64,000 bases of DNA from Flavobacteriaceae bacterium UBA7684. Lineage in GTDB: Bacteria; Bacteroidota; Bacteroidia; Flavobacteriales; Flavobacteriaceae. The DNA lies in NCBI GenBank assembly GCA_002482885.1, contig DLGW01000005.1:4533-68532 (forward strand), given 5' to 3'. Within the stretch, counting starts at the first letter, position 1. Every line of letters starts with the position of its first letter. Made by a program: the position numbers and the translations under genes. Shown piece after piece: positions 33,874 through 42,981 of the stretch. The notes beneath the pieces are model-generated. The model saw only the letters and a program-made list of their open reading frames with translations, was not told where the DNA came from and made no database searches.

Positions 33874-35129
33874 TGTACTTTCATTATTTCATTAAAATCG
33901 GTGGTGTATTTTTTCGACAGGAAATTTTGATTCATTTTCCAGGTGCGTTGTAAATCTTGACTGCCCAATCGTATTTTGCGTTCGCCGGTCTTTTTATAAT
34001 AGTCATCCATCACTTGCATGATTTTCAAATGTTTCGGATTTTCTTCTTCAAACAAATGGAACTGTTTTTGGTTTTCGGGAATGATTTCGGTGACGATGAC
34101 GCCCGCTTTTTTATAGATTTCGCCTTCTTCAAAAACGTCTTTCAGCATTTTTACGGCCAGGCTGCTGATCGTGATGGAAGAATTACTGGCAAAAGGCAGC
34201 GTTTCCATTTTGTAGAAATTATAACGCGATCTTTCGGTTTTGTATTTGTCTTTTCTTAAATACAGGATCACGCCATGGCAACAGGATTGCTGCTTGCGGA
34301 GCTTTTCGGCACAAACGGTAGCAAAGGTAGAAACGCGTTCTTTCATTTCGTCTAAAGTAGTGATGTTACCGGCAAAACTTCGGGTGATGGCGATGGTTTT
34401 CTTGTCTTTGGGCAATTCCATTTCTAAGACCGATTTCCCTTCGAGCTCATACTTTAATCGCAAACCTACTACGCCCATAGTGGTTTTGATAAAGGGTTCG
34501 TTGTGTGGCAAAGTGAAATCATACGCGGTGTTGATGTTCTTGGCCTTCATTTTTTTAGTCAGGCGAAAGCCAATGCCCCAAACATCTTCAATCTTAGTCC
34601 ATTTCAAGGCTTTTAAGCGCTTTTCTTCTGAATCGATTACGTAGACGCCTTGCGTTCTTTCGGGATACTTACGGGCTATTTTATTGGCGACTTTTGAAAG
34701 TGCTTTGGTTTCGGCAAAGCCAACGGATACCGGAATGCTGAGCCATTTCATGATGCGGCTTTTCATCTGCAAACCATAATCGTGAAAGTCGGGTATTTTT
34801 ACGCCGTCAAAATTCATAAAAGCTTCGTCTATACTGTAAGGTTCGACATGTGGTGTAAAGCCTTCGAGTATTTTCATCACGCGATTACTCAAATCGCCGT
34901 ACAGTGCATAATTGGACGAAAAGACCTGGATGTTTTTGGCTTGGAGTTCTTGGCGTACTTTAAACTCAGGCGCGCCCATCGGAATGCCGAGTGCTTTGGC
35001 TTCATCACTGCGCGAGATAATACAACCATCGTTATTGGATAAAATAACAATGGGTTTCCCAACCAATTGCGGCTGAAAAACACGTTCGCATGAAGCGTAA
35101 AAATTATTGCAATCGACTAAAGCATACAT
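33864..35129 (-). CDS. umuC: UmuC-like Y-family DNA polymerase
   Basis: The 421-residue protein starts 'MYALVDCNNFYASCERVF', the Y-family palm with metal-binding Asp6. 'SIDEAFMNF' (about residue 100) supplies the second acidic pair; 'VWGIGFRLTKKM' is the helix-hairpin-helix region, and the little-finger and C-terminal DUF4113-like ends follow ('RTWKMNQNFLSKKYTTD'). It makes error-prone synthesis past lesions together with the UmuD-like protein. The length fits full-size UmuC. No clear SOS box could be identified upstream, as the LexA motif of this group is not obvious to me. Confidence 0.93.
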   Translation of the reverse strand: MYALVDCNNFYASCERVFQPQLVGKPIVILSNNDGCIISRSDEAKALGIPMGAPEFKVRQELQAKNIQVFSSNYALYGDLSNRVMKILEGFTPHVEPYSIDEAFMNFDGVKIPDFHDYGLQMKSRIMKWLSIPVSVGFAETKALSKVANKIARKYPERTQGVYVIDSEEKRLKALKWTKIEDVWGIGFRLTKKMKAKNINTAYDFTLPHNEPFIKTTMGVVGLRLKYELEGKSVLEMELPKDKKTIAITRSFAGNITTLDEMKERVSTFATVCAEKLRKQQSCCHGVILYLRKDKYKTERSRYNFYKMETLPFASNSSITISSLAVKMLKDVFEEGEIYKKAGVIVTEIIPENQKQFHLFEEENPKHLKIMQVMDDYYKKTGERKIRLGSQDLQRTWKMNQNFLSKKYTTDFNEIMKVQCR

Positions 35130-35218
35130 GGTATAAAATTACGCAATAGTCGATAGTTTTTGTTGGATGTTAATAAATAATAAACCACCAAAATTACTCT
35201 TGATGGCTTAGCTGTGTT

Positions 35219-35704
35219 TTAAGATTGTACCTCAGGATTAAGGTTGTTTTCCTTTTTGCTTTTGAAGAAATGCCAACCTAAAGTTCCTGCCATCAGTAAT
35301 ATCCAAAACAGTGGTGTGAAGATGGTATAAATAGGTGTTAAAATATCGTACCGTAAATAGGGATTGGGATTGGTATAGTCTTCGGGAGTGATTAGAAGCC
35401 AATCTTGAACCCCATCATAAAGGTTGACTGACATTAAAACGATAACAATGATTCGCAAGATTTGAAGTGTTTTGCTCGCTGAACTTCTGGAGGACATCAA
35501 ACCAATCAGTATAAATATCATGGCACTCATGTAGCCTCTGCCAAACCCCCAACCGGTGTAAGGCATTAAAGAAGTTCTTAATTCTTTATTGATGTCTAAC
35601 CTCAAATAAAAGCTAAAAGTTGTAATGGCAAGGCAAAAAATAAAAAAGACGACAATATCATAAGGAATACGTTTGAGAATAGCCGATACACTTGTGTTTT
35701 CCAT
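35219..35704 (-). CDS. Four-pass membrane protein of unknown function
   Basis: The 161-residue protein has four hydrophobic segments (about residues 14-36, 55-72, 80-100 and 125-148) and a basic, Lys-rich C-terminus. No family is recognised. It lies between the nuo operon terminator and umuC, on the same strand as both. A weak hairpin (35183-35210) follows its stop. Confidence 0.6.
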   Translation of the reverse strand: MENTSVSAILKRIPYDIVVFFIFCLAITTFSFYLRLDINKELRTSLMPYTGWGFGRGYMSAMIFILIGLMSSRSSASKTLQILRIIVIVLMSVNLYDGVQDWLLITPEDYTNPNPYLRYDILTPIYTIFTPLFWILLMAGTLGWHFFKSKKENNLNPEVQS

Positions 35705-35763
35705 TTGTGATTTGATTTTTAATCCCCAAATATAAGACTTTATCTAAAAGAGGATAAAACAAA

Positions 35764-35793
35764 AAAACCACCAAAATTGCTTTTGATGGTTAT
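35764..35793 (-). terminator. Terminator of the nuo operon
   Basis: On the minus strand aaccatcaaaa pairs with ttttggtggtt around gcaa, with a run of T residues after it. It lies about 25 bases beyond the nuoN stop. Confidence 0.8.
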
Positions 35794-35816
35794 GGTATAA
35801 TGAAGTAAGGAACTTT

Positions 35817-37196
35817 TTAGTTCAGTAAATTAGTTACAAATGAAGGATAGATTCCCATGGCAATGTTTAATACAATAGCAACTACCGCTACGAAGTAATA
35901 CACAAACGGAACCGGTTGTTTGTCTTCAGTAGCTTCTTTAGTGTACATGGCTAAAATCAATTTGAAATAATAACCGACACTGATGATGGAGTTGATCACC
36001 CCAACAATCACCAAGAATAAATATCCTGATTTAATGGTGTCGCTAAACAACATAAACTTAGCAAAGAATCCGGAGAAAATCGGAATTCCCGCCATTGATA
36101 AAAGAGATGCGGTTAATACGGCTGCCATTAATGGATTGGTTTTGCCTAAACCGTTGAAGTTGGCTGTGGCTTCGTTGTCCTTGTTGCGCGTTACATAAAT
36201 GATTACGGCAAAAGAAGCAATTCCCGCTAAAGCATAAGCGGCGGTGTAATAAAATAAAGTACTTGCTGCAGTCGATAAACTTAAAACGGCCATTAACATA
36301 AATCCGGCGTGGGATATTCCGGAGAAAGCCAACATGCGTTTTACATTGTCCTGACGCAACGCCATGATATTTCCGATGGTCATTGACAATATTGAAACCA
36401 CTACGATTACCATTTCAAAAGTTGGCGTTAACGATGAGGTCATGCTGCTTAATATTTTGTACAAAGCGGCCATAGCTACTACTTTGGCTAAAGTACTCAT
36501 GGTTGCGGTAGTCATTGATGGCGAACCTTCGTAAACATCCGGTGCCCAGAAATGGAAAGGCGCTGCTGCGATTTTAAACAACATTCCAATAATCATTAAT
36601 GTGATGCCTATTGGGAACCAAATTGGCAATCCTAAACCAGAAGATAAGTCTTTGATTTCTGCTAAGTTGAAATAACCTGTCGCTCCATAAATCAAACAGA
36701 TTCCGAATAAGATGATCCCGGAAGCAAATGATCCCATGAGGAAGTATTTCATTCCGGCTTCGTTACTTTTTACATCTAATCTTCGGCTTGCCGCCAAAAC
36801 ATATAAAGCGATTGACAACACTTCAATCCCTAAGAAAAACATGGATAAGTTGGCAAAAGAAACCATCGCCACCGCTCCGGCCAAAAGAAATACTTTGATG
36901 GCGATAAAGTCGGATATTTTGGTTTGGTGGTCTTTGTAGAAATCACCGCTTAAGGCGACTAAAAAGATAGTAAGTAAAATAAATAAAGAAGAGAAAGCGT
37001 TCGAAAAAGAATCGACAGCAATCATACTAGCGTATTTCTCATCAATACTTGGGTCAATTGCCCAAAGATTTAAGGATATACCTAAAATGGCAAGTAAACC
37101 TATTACAGTAACTGGAACCAGTAGTTTTCTTAAATTGAAAATTTCTGCCAACAGACAAAAAACGCCTAATGATACTATTGTTATTAATACTTGCAT
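35817..37196 (-). CDS. nuoN: NADH-quinone oxidoreductase subunit N
   Basis: The 459-residue polytopic protein is one of the three antiporter-like proton-pumping subunits of complex I. It has about 14 hydrophobic segments and the family signature around 'APFHFWAPDVYEGSPS' (about residue 220), with a conserved Lys in 'TLAKVVAMAALYK'. It is the last gene of the operon, starting 4 bases after nuoM, and is followed by a terminator. The electron acceptor in this group is expected to be menaquinone. Confidence 0.96.
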   Translation of the reverse strand: MQVLITIVSLGVFCLLAEIFNLRKLLVPVTVIGLLAILGISLNLWAIDPSIDEKYASMIAVDSFSNAFSSLFILLTIFLVALSGDFYKDHQTKISDFIAIKVFLLAGAVAMVSFANLSMFFLGIEVLSIALYVLAASRRLDVKSNEAGMKYFLMGSFASGIILFGICLIYGATGYFNLAEIKDLSSGLGLPIWFPIGITLMIIGMLFKIAAAPFHFWAPDVYEGSPSMTTATMSTLAKVVAMAALYKILSSMTSSLTPTFEMVIVVVSILSMTIGNIMALRQDNVKRMLAFSGISHAGFMLMAVLSLSTAASTLFYYTAAYALAGIASFAVIIYVTRNKDNEATANFNGLGKTNPLMAAVLTASLLSMAGIPIFSGFFAKFMLFSDTIKSGYLFLVIVGVINSIISVGYYFKLILAMYTKEATEDKQPVPFVYYFVAVVAIVLNIAMGIYPSFVTNLLN

Positions 37197-37200
37197 TTTA

Positions 37201-38637
37201 TTATTTATTTATTACTTCTAGAATTTCTTTTAAACTTGGCGTCACCATATCTACAATCGGTTTTGGATATAATCCAAAGAATAATAAAAACGCAATGATT
37301 ACGATAAACGTAATCGCTTCGTTAGTGGTTACGTCTTTAAATACTTTAGTGTTGGTTTCTCCTAACATTACGTCTTGGAACATTTTCAACATATAATAAG
37401 CCCCTAAAATAATGGTTGTTCCGCCTAAAACGGCGAACCAAATATTCACTTGGCTTAAGCTATACAATACGGTAAATTCTCCCACGAAGTTGAAGGTTCC
37501 CGGCAAAGCCACAGAGGCTAATACCAAAATCATAAACATCGAAGTGAACTTAGGGGTTTGACTTCTGATGCCGCCTAAATCGGCTATCGTTCTCGTTTCA
37601 TATCTTCTGAAAATCACTTCAGCCGCAAAGAACAATCCAACGATTACAAAACCATGGGCAATCATTTGCGAAACTGCACCACTTAATCCGTCAAGGGTTA
37701 AAGTATAACAACCTGCGGCGATTAAGCCAACGTGCGCCAAAGACGAATAAGCCAATAATTTCTTTAGATCTTTTTGGCGTAAAGCCACAATCGAACCATA
37801 AATCACACCGGCAATACTTAATCCGATTAAGATTGGCATATATTCTTTTGCAGCATTGGGCGTGATAGGCAATTGCCAACGGATAACGCTGTACAATCCC
37901 ATTTTCAGCATGATACCGGACAAAAGCATGGTTCCAACGGTTGGTGCTTTTTGGTATACTTTTGCCTGCCAAGTGTGGAAAGGAATAATAGGAATTTTGA
38001 TGGCATAGGCTAAGAAGAAAGCAAAGAAAATCCAGCATTCTTCCGTAGCGGTTAAGTCTAATTTGTATAAATCTTCTAAAAGGAAGCTTCCGGCTTTTGA
38101 ATACAAATATGCAAAAGCGATGAGCATGAATAAGGAACCTCCAAGCGTGTAGATAAAGAATTTCACCACGGCTTTTTTGCGTTCTTCGGCATCACCATTA
38201 CCCCAAATTAAAGCGATGAAGTAAATCGGAATCAAAGCCAATTCCCAGAAGATATAGTATAATAATCCGTCGGCGGCTAAGAAAGTTCCAACCATTGCAA
38301 ACGACATAAATAAAACTAAAGCGTAGAAGTTTTTAGCGTTGGTAAAGCTGTTTCCAAAAGAGGAGAAAACAATCAACGGAGTCAGCGCCGTGGTCAATAA
38401 AACCATCGCCATGGATAAACCGTCGGCTTTGAAAGCTAAGGCTACTTTTGGGTTGGCAATCCAATTTCCGTTGAAACTGATGTTTGTTCCTTGGTTCAAT
38501 AAGTTTAACAAATACAAAGACAAACCTAAAGCGCCTAAACTGAATACCAGCGCGACTTTCGAAGCCAATTTATCTCCTGCGAAAAACGTGGCGATTGCAC
38601 CAACAAGAAGTAATAATAATATAGTAGTTACATCCAT
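37201..38637 (-). CDS. nuoM: NADH-quinone oxidoreductase subunit M
   Basis: The 478-residue membrane subunit carries the antiporter-like core ('FWELALIPIYFIALIWG', with the key Glu, and 'KIPIIPFHTWQAKVYQKAP') and a later 'LAYSSLAHVGLI'. It forms one of the proton channels of the complex I membrane arm. It starts 9 bases after nuoL and ends 4 bases before nuoN. The length is within the normal range. Confidence 0.96.
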   Translation of the reverse strand: MDVTTILLLLLVGAIATFFAGDKLASKVALVFSLGALGLSLYLLNLLNQGTNISFNGNWIANPKVALAFKADGLSMAMVLLTTALTPLIVFSSFGNSFTNAKNFYALVLFMSFAMVGTFLAADGLLYYIFWELALIPIYFIALIWGNGDAEERKKAVVKFFIYTLGGSLFMLIAFAYLYSKAGSFLLEDLYKLDLTATEECWIFFAFFLAYAIKIPIIPFHTWQAKVYQKAPTVGTMLLSGIMLKMGLYSVIRWQLPITPNAAKEYMPILIGLSIAGVIYGSIVALRQKDLKKLLAYSSLAHVGLIAAGCYTLTLDGLSGAVSQMIAHGFVIVGLFFAAEVIFRRYETRTIADLGGIRSQTPKFTSMFMILVLASVALPGTFNFVGEFTVLYSLSQVNIWFAVLGGTTIILGAYYMLKMFQDVMLGETNTKVFKDVTTNEAITFIVIIAFLLFFGLYPKPIVDMVTPSLKEILEVINK

Positions 38638-38646
38638 TATGTAAAA

Positions 38647-40545
38647 TTATTGAACTGTTTTAGTTGTAATAAATAAATAAGTTATGATGGCACAAACTCC
38701 AATTACAAAGGCAAAAAGGTATAAACCAATGTTTCCGTTGTGTAATTTTTTCCCTTGCGTTCCTAAACCGTTAGCTAATGTTCCGAAACCGTAAACTACT
38801 TTGCCTAAAGCCGGTTCTAAAGTGGTACGGAAGAAATTCGCCAAACTGTTGATAGGTTTTACAATTATGAAAGTATAGAATTCGTCTACATAATATTTAT
38901 TGTAAATTGTTTTTGAAAACCCTGTGATGTCTGCATCTTGTTTTGGTACAAATCCACCTTTGATGTATTTGGCATTCGCCCAAATAATTCCAACGATAGC
39001 TCCGGCTAAAGCGATTCCCATCAAGACAAATTCTTGGGTCCCTAAATGATGCGCTTCGTGTTTGGCCGCTAAAACCGGTTCCAAGAAATGGTTCAACCAC
39101 ATGCTTCCCGGTAAGTTAATAGCGCCACCGATAACGGCTAAAATCGCTAAGATTACCAATGGAATGGTGATTAAGCTTGGGCTTTCGTGTAAGTGGTGTT
39201 TTTGTTCTTCGGTGCCTCTGAATTCTTTGAAGAAAGTCAGGTACATCAATCGGAACATATAGAAAGCCGTCATAATCGAAGCAATCGAAGCGACCACCCA
39301 TAATACCTTGTTGTGTTCAAAAGCGACCATTAAAATCTCGTCTTTCGACCAGAAACCTGCGAACGGGAAAATACCTGCAATCGCTAAGGTGGAAATCATC
39401 ATCGTCCAGAACGTGATTGGCATTGCTTTGCGTAAACCACCCATTTTTCTCATGTCTTGTTCGCCATGCAATCCGTGAATTACCGAACCCGAACCTAAGA
39501 ACAAACAAGCTTTGAAGAAGGCATGTGTGATTACGTGGAAAACCGCTACCGTGTAAGCTCCTAAACCTAAAGCTAAGAACATTAATCCCAATTGGGAAAC
39601 GGTAGAGTAGGCCAAAACCTTTTTAATGTCATTTTGCAATAACCCAATGGATGCGGCTACTAGCGCCGTTAATGCACCAACAATGGCAATAATATTTTGT
39701 ACTTCCGGAGTAATGTCAAATAGGAAGTTCATTCTCGTAATCATGAAAATACCGGCAGTTACCATCGTTGCGGCGTGGATTAACGCAGAAACCGGTGTTG
39801 GACCAGCCATCGCATCGGGTAACCAAGTGTATAAAGGCAATTGGGCAGATTTTCCACAAGCTCCGATGAATAAACACAAAGCGGCAACGCTTAACCACAC
39901 ATAATCAACAGTATCTAATTTCAAATGAGAAACAGCTGCTCTTAATTCAACAAAATCTAAAGTGGAGAACCAATGACCTAATATGAAAATTCCAAGTAAG
40001 AAACCTAAATCTCCAATTCTGTTCATGATGAATGCTTTCTTGGCCGCATCGTTGTATGGTTGGTTTTTGTACCAGAAACCAATCAACAAATACGAACACA
40101 ATCCAACGCCTTCCCAACCGATAAACATTATCAATAAGTTGCTTCCCACTACTAAGGTAATCATGAAGAATACGAACAAATTCAAATACGCAAAGAACTT
40201 ATGCATATTCTCATCGTCGTGCATGTAGCTGATAGAGTAGAGGTGAATTAATGAACCAATTCCGGTTACGAATAACAACCACAATAAAGACAATTGGTCT
40301 AATAAAATACCGAAGTCTAATTTGAAATTACTTACTTGAATCCAATCAAATAAAGAGATTTCAAAGGCTTTTCCGTTTTGGTTTAGTTGGGCAAAAAAAC
40401 AAATACTCAATAAGAACGAAACTACTACGGTCAACGTTCCAATGGCACCTGATACATTTCTGCTTACTTTTTTTCCAAAGAAAATATTGAAAAGAAATCC
40501 AACAAATGGAGATAAGAGTAATACTAAAGCTAAATTTGTTTCCAT
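38647..40545 (-). CDS. nuoL: NADH-quinone oxidoreductase subunit L
   Basis: The 632-residue protein is the distal antiporter-like subunit. It shows 'FIGWEGVGLCSYLLIGFW', 'GKSAQLPLYTWLPDAMAGPTP' and 'VSALIHAATMVTAGIFM', all classical NuoL/ND5 motifs, and a C-terminal extension long enough for the lateral helix that spans NuoM and NuoN. It starts 6 bases after nuoK. Confidence 0.97.
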   Translation of the reverse strand: METNLALVLLLSPFVGFLFNIFFGKKVSRNVSGAIGTLTVVVSFLLSICFFAQLNQNGKAFEISLFDWIQVSNFKLDFGILLDQLSLLWLLFVTGIGSLIHLYSISYMHDDENMHKFFAYLNLFVFFMITLVVGSNLLIMFIGWEGVGLCSYLLIGFWYKNQPYNDAAKKAFIMNRIGDLGFLLGIFILGHWFSTLDFVELRAAVSHLKLDTVDYVWLSVAALCLFIGACGKSAQLPLYTWLPDAMAGPTPVSALIHAATMVTAGIFMITRMNFLFDITPEVQNIIAIVGALTALVAASIGLLQNDIKKVLAYSTVSQLGLMFLALGLGAYTVAVFHVITHAFFKACLFLGSGSVIHGLHGEQDMRKMGGLRKAMPITFWTMMISTLAIAGIFPFAGFWSKDEILMVAFEHNKVLWVVASIASIMTAFYMFRLMYLTFFKEFRGTEEQKHHLHESPSLITIPLVILAILAVIGGAINLPGSMWLNHFLEPVLAAKHEAHHLGTQEFVLMGIALAGAIVGIIWANAKYIKGGFVPKQDADITGFSKTIYNKYYVDEFYTFIIVKPINSLANFFRTTLEPALGKVVYGFGTLANGLGTQGKKLHNGNIGLYLFAFVIGVCAIITYLFITTKTVQ

Positions 40546-40551
40546 CTCAGA

Positions 40552-40872
40552 TTATCCTTTTAAATTCTTTAAATTATCTATGTCGATTGAGCCTAAGTTT
40601 CTGTAAACCGAAACTAGTATTGCCAATCCAACCGCTACTTCCGCTGCGGCCACCGCCATCGAGAAGAATACAAATATTTGTCCTTCGGCGTCTTGGTGAT
40701 ACGTTGAAAAAGCTACAAACAATAAGTTTACCGCATTCAACATGATTTCAATTGACATGAAAACGATGATGGCATTTCTGCGGTACAACACTCCGAAAAC
40801 TCCGATACAAAATAATAGTACCGAAAGGAAAATGTAGTTTTCTATCCCTATTTCATTTAAAATATTGTTCAT
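40552..40872 (-). CDS. nuoK: NADH-quinone oxidoreductase subunit K
   Basis: The 106-residue protein has three membrane segments with the conserved Glu in 'FMSIEIMLNAVNLLFVAF' and a second in 'AAAEVAVGLAILV', both part of the proton path. Its start overlaps the nuoJ stop by one base, as expected for tightly coupled subunits. Confidence 0.96.
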   Translation of the reverse strand: MNNILNEIGIENYIFLSVLLFCIGVFGVLYRRNAIIVFMSIEIMLNAVNLLFVAFSTYHQDAEGQIFVFFSMAVAAAEVAVGLAILVSVYRNLGSIDIDNLKNLKG

Positions 40873-41387
40873 TATTTTTTCTCCGTTTTTTCTTTTTTAG
40901 ACAATAAAACCACACCAATCATCGCGACCAATAATAAGATAGAAGCGAATTCGAATGGTACCATATATTCGTTCAGTAATATTTTTCCAAGCATTTTGAT
41001 TGATTGAAAATCTTCGCCTGAAGTATCATATTCACCCATAATGGTTTTCGAATTGATGAAAATAGTCACTAAAACAATACTCGTGAGTATAAAGACAACG
41101 ATAGCGCCAAGTCTGGTAATACGAGGTTTGTGGACTTCATCTTCCTTATTTAAATTCATCAACATGATGGTAAACAGGAACAGGACTACAATCGCACCTG
41201 AGTAGACTATAATATGCACAATCGCCAAGAACTGTGCGTTGAAAAGCAAGTAATGACCGGCAATGGAGAAAAAACAAAGCACTAAATAAATCGCGCTGTG
41301 AATTGGGTTTTTACTATAAATCGTCAAAAACGCCGTAGCCAAAGTGATGGCTGCTAAAAAGTAGAATGTAATTAATATAGGCGACAT
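40872..41387 (-). CDS. nuoJ: NADH-quinone oxidoreductase subunit J
   Basis: The 171-residue membrane subunit has five hydrophobic segments and the typical 'QFLAIVHIIVYSGAIVVLF' helix with its pi-bulge region. It overlaps both its neighbours by one base, and ends in a Lys-rich cytoplasmic tail. Confidence 0.95.
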   Translation of the reverse strand: MSPILITFYFLAAITLATAFLTIYSKNPIHSAIYLVLCFFSIAGHYLLFNAQFLAIVHIIVYSGAIVVLFLFTIMLMNLNKEDEVHKPRITRLGAIVVFILTSIVLVTIFINSKTIMGEYDTSGEDFQSIKMLGKILLNEYMVPFEFASILLLVAMIGVVLLSKKEKTEKK

Positions 41388-41938
41388 TAGTTAGCGTTTT
41401 TAAGTTGAGCGTTCTTCATGGCCATTTCCAAAGGCATAACCAATTTATCTTTTCCGAAAATGAAATCTTCACGGTCGTAACTTGCAGGCACCAATTCTTT
41501 AGAAATGGTTAGGTAAATAGCGTCTTTCGGACAAGCTTCTTCACACAATCCGCAGAAAATACAACGCAACATATTGATTTCGTATATGGAGGCGTATTTT
41601 TCTTCACGGTACAAATGTTCTTCTCCTTTTTTTCTTTCTTCGGCCTTCATCGTGATGGCTTCCGCCGGACACGACAAAGCGCACAAGCCACAAGCCGTAC
41701 AGTTTTCTCGACCTAGTTCGTCGCGTTTTAACATGTGTTGGCCACGATAAACCGGGCTGAATTCTCTAACTTGCTCAGGATATTGAATCGTTGCTTTTTT
41801 TCTAAAAAAGTGTTGGATGGTAATCCATAAGCCTTTAAAAATGGCAATCAGGTATAGTCTTTCTAAAAAGGTCATTTCCTTATTGGAAACTTGCTTTTTA
41901 TGGCCTGATAATGATATACTTTGTATCGATGCTGACAT
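41387..41938 (-). CDS. nuoI: NADH-quinone oxidoreductase subunit I (two 4Fe-4S clusters)
   Basis: The 183-residue peripheral subunit carries two ferredoxin motifs: Cys80, Cys83, Cys86 and Cys90 ('CTACGLCALSCP'), and Cys126, Cys129, Cys132 and Cys136 ('CIFCGLCEEACP'). These bind the N6a and N6b clusters that pass electrons towards NuoB. The start lies 11 bases after nuoH. Confidence 0.97.
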   Translation of the reverse strand: MSASIQSISLSGHKKQVSNKEMTFLERLYLIAIFKGLWITIQHFFRKKATIQYPEQVREFSPVYRGQHMLKRDELGRENCTACGLCALSCPAEAITMKAEERKKGEEHLYREEKYASIYEINMLRCIFCGLCEEACPKDAIYLTISKELVPASYDREDFIFGKDKLVMPLEMAMKNAQLKNAN

Positions 41939-41949
41939 AATTTCTTTTC

Positions 41950-42981
41950 TTATTTAAAAGCTAAAATGCAAATTCCTGTTATTATAATATTGAAGATCGA
42001 AAGCGGAATTAAAATCTTCCAGCCTAAGTGCATCAATTGATCGTATCTGAAACGTGGGATTGTCCATCTGATCCACATAAAGAAGAAGATGAAGAAGCAC
42101 AATTTGGCAAATAAAGCGGCAATTCCGATTACGTTAGCGATGTTGACACCCCAATTTTCTACTGCCCAACCCATTCCCGGATAATTGTAACCACCAAAGA
42201 ATAAAACGGCAATAATAGTAGCGGAGATAAACATGTTAGCATATTCGGCAAACAAATAGAATCCCATTTTCATCGAAGAGTATTCGGTGTGATAACCACC
42301 AATTAATTCCGATTCACATTCTGCTAAATCGAAAGGCGTTCTATTGGTTTCCGCAAAAGCACAAATCAAAAAGATTAAAAACGACAACGGTTGATAAAAT
42401 ACATTCCAATGGAATCCGTGTTGTTGCACGGAGATTTCTTTTAAACTCAATGTTCCGGTCATCATCAATAAAGCAATTATGGATAATCCCATGGCGATTT
42501 CATAAGAAACCATTTGAGAAGCCGCACGAACCGCACTCATTAAAGAGAATTTGTTGTTCGATGCCCAACCACCAATCATGATGCCGTAAACACCGATTGA
42601 AACGATGGCGAAAATGTACAATAAAGCACTATCGGTGTCGGTTGCTTGCAATTGTACTGTTCGTCCGAAAACTTCTAATTTGTCACCCCAAGGAATTACG
42701 GCACTCGTCATTAAAGCGGCACTCATGGCAATCGCTGGGCCAACAAAGAATAGAAATTTATTTTTGGTATTCGGTTCAAATTCTTCTTTAGCAAATAATT
42801 TCATACCATCGGCAAGCGGTTGTAACAATCCACCCCAACCGGCGCGGTTTGGTCCGACACGGTCTTGCAAATAAGCGGCAACTTTACGTTCCGCCCAAGT
42901 GGAATACATGGCCATAATCATGGTTACTGCAAAAACAATAACAATGACGATACTTTTTTCTATAATAAAGGCACTATCCAT
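41950..42981 (-). CDS. nuoH: NADH-quinone oxidoreductase subunit H
   Basis: The 343-residue protein forms the quinone-access chamber. It has about eight hydrophobic segments and the motifs 'AERKVAAYLQDRVGPNRAG', 'ETNRTPFDLAECESEL' and 'RWTIPRFRYDQLMHLGWK'. It overlaps the end of nuoG by 8 bases, which couples the peripheral and membrane modules. Confidence 0.97.
   Translation of the reverse strand: MDSAFIIEKSIVIVIVFAVTMIMAMYSTWAERKVAAYLQDRVGPNRAGWGGLLQPLADGMKLFAKEEFEPNTKNKFLFFVGPAIAMSAALMTSAVIPWGDKLEVFGRTVQLQATDTDSALLYIFAIVSIGVYGIMIGGWASNNKFSLMSAVRAASQMVSYEIAMGLSIIALLMMTGTLSLKEISVQQHGFHWNVFYQPLSFLIFLICAFAETNRTPFDLAECESELIGGYHTEYSSMKMGFYLFAEYANMFISATIIAVLFFGGYNYPGMGWAVENWGVNIANVIGIAALFAKLCFFIFFFMWIRWTIPRFRYDQLMHLGWKILIPLSIFNIIITGICILAFK

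Noticed and set aside
39626..39904. Plus-strand frames opposite nuoL and other nuo genes
   Set aside because: Compositional shadows of conserved membrane-protein genes.
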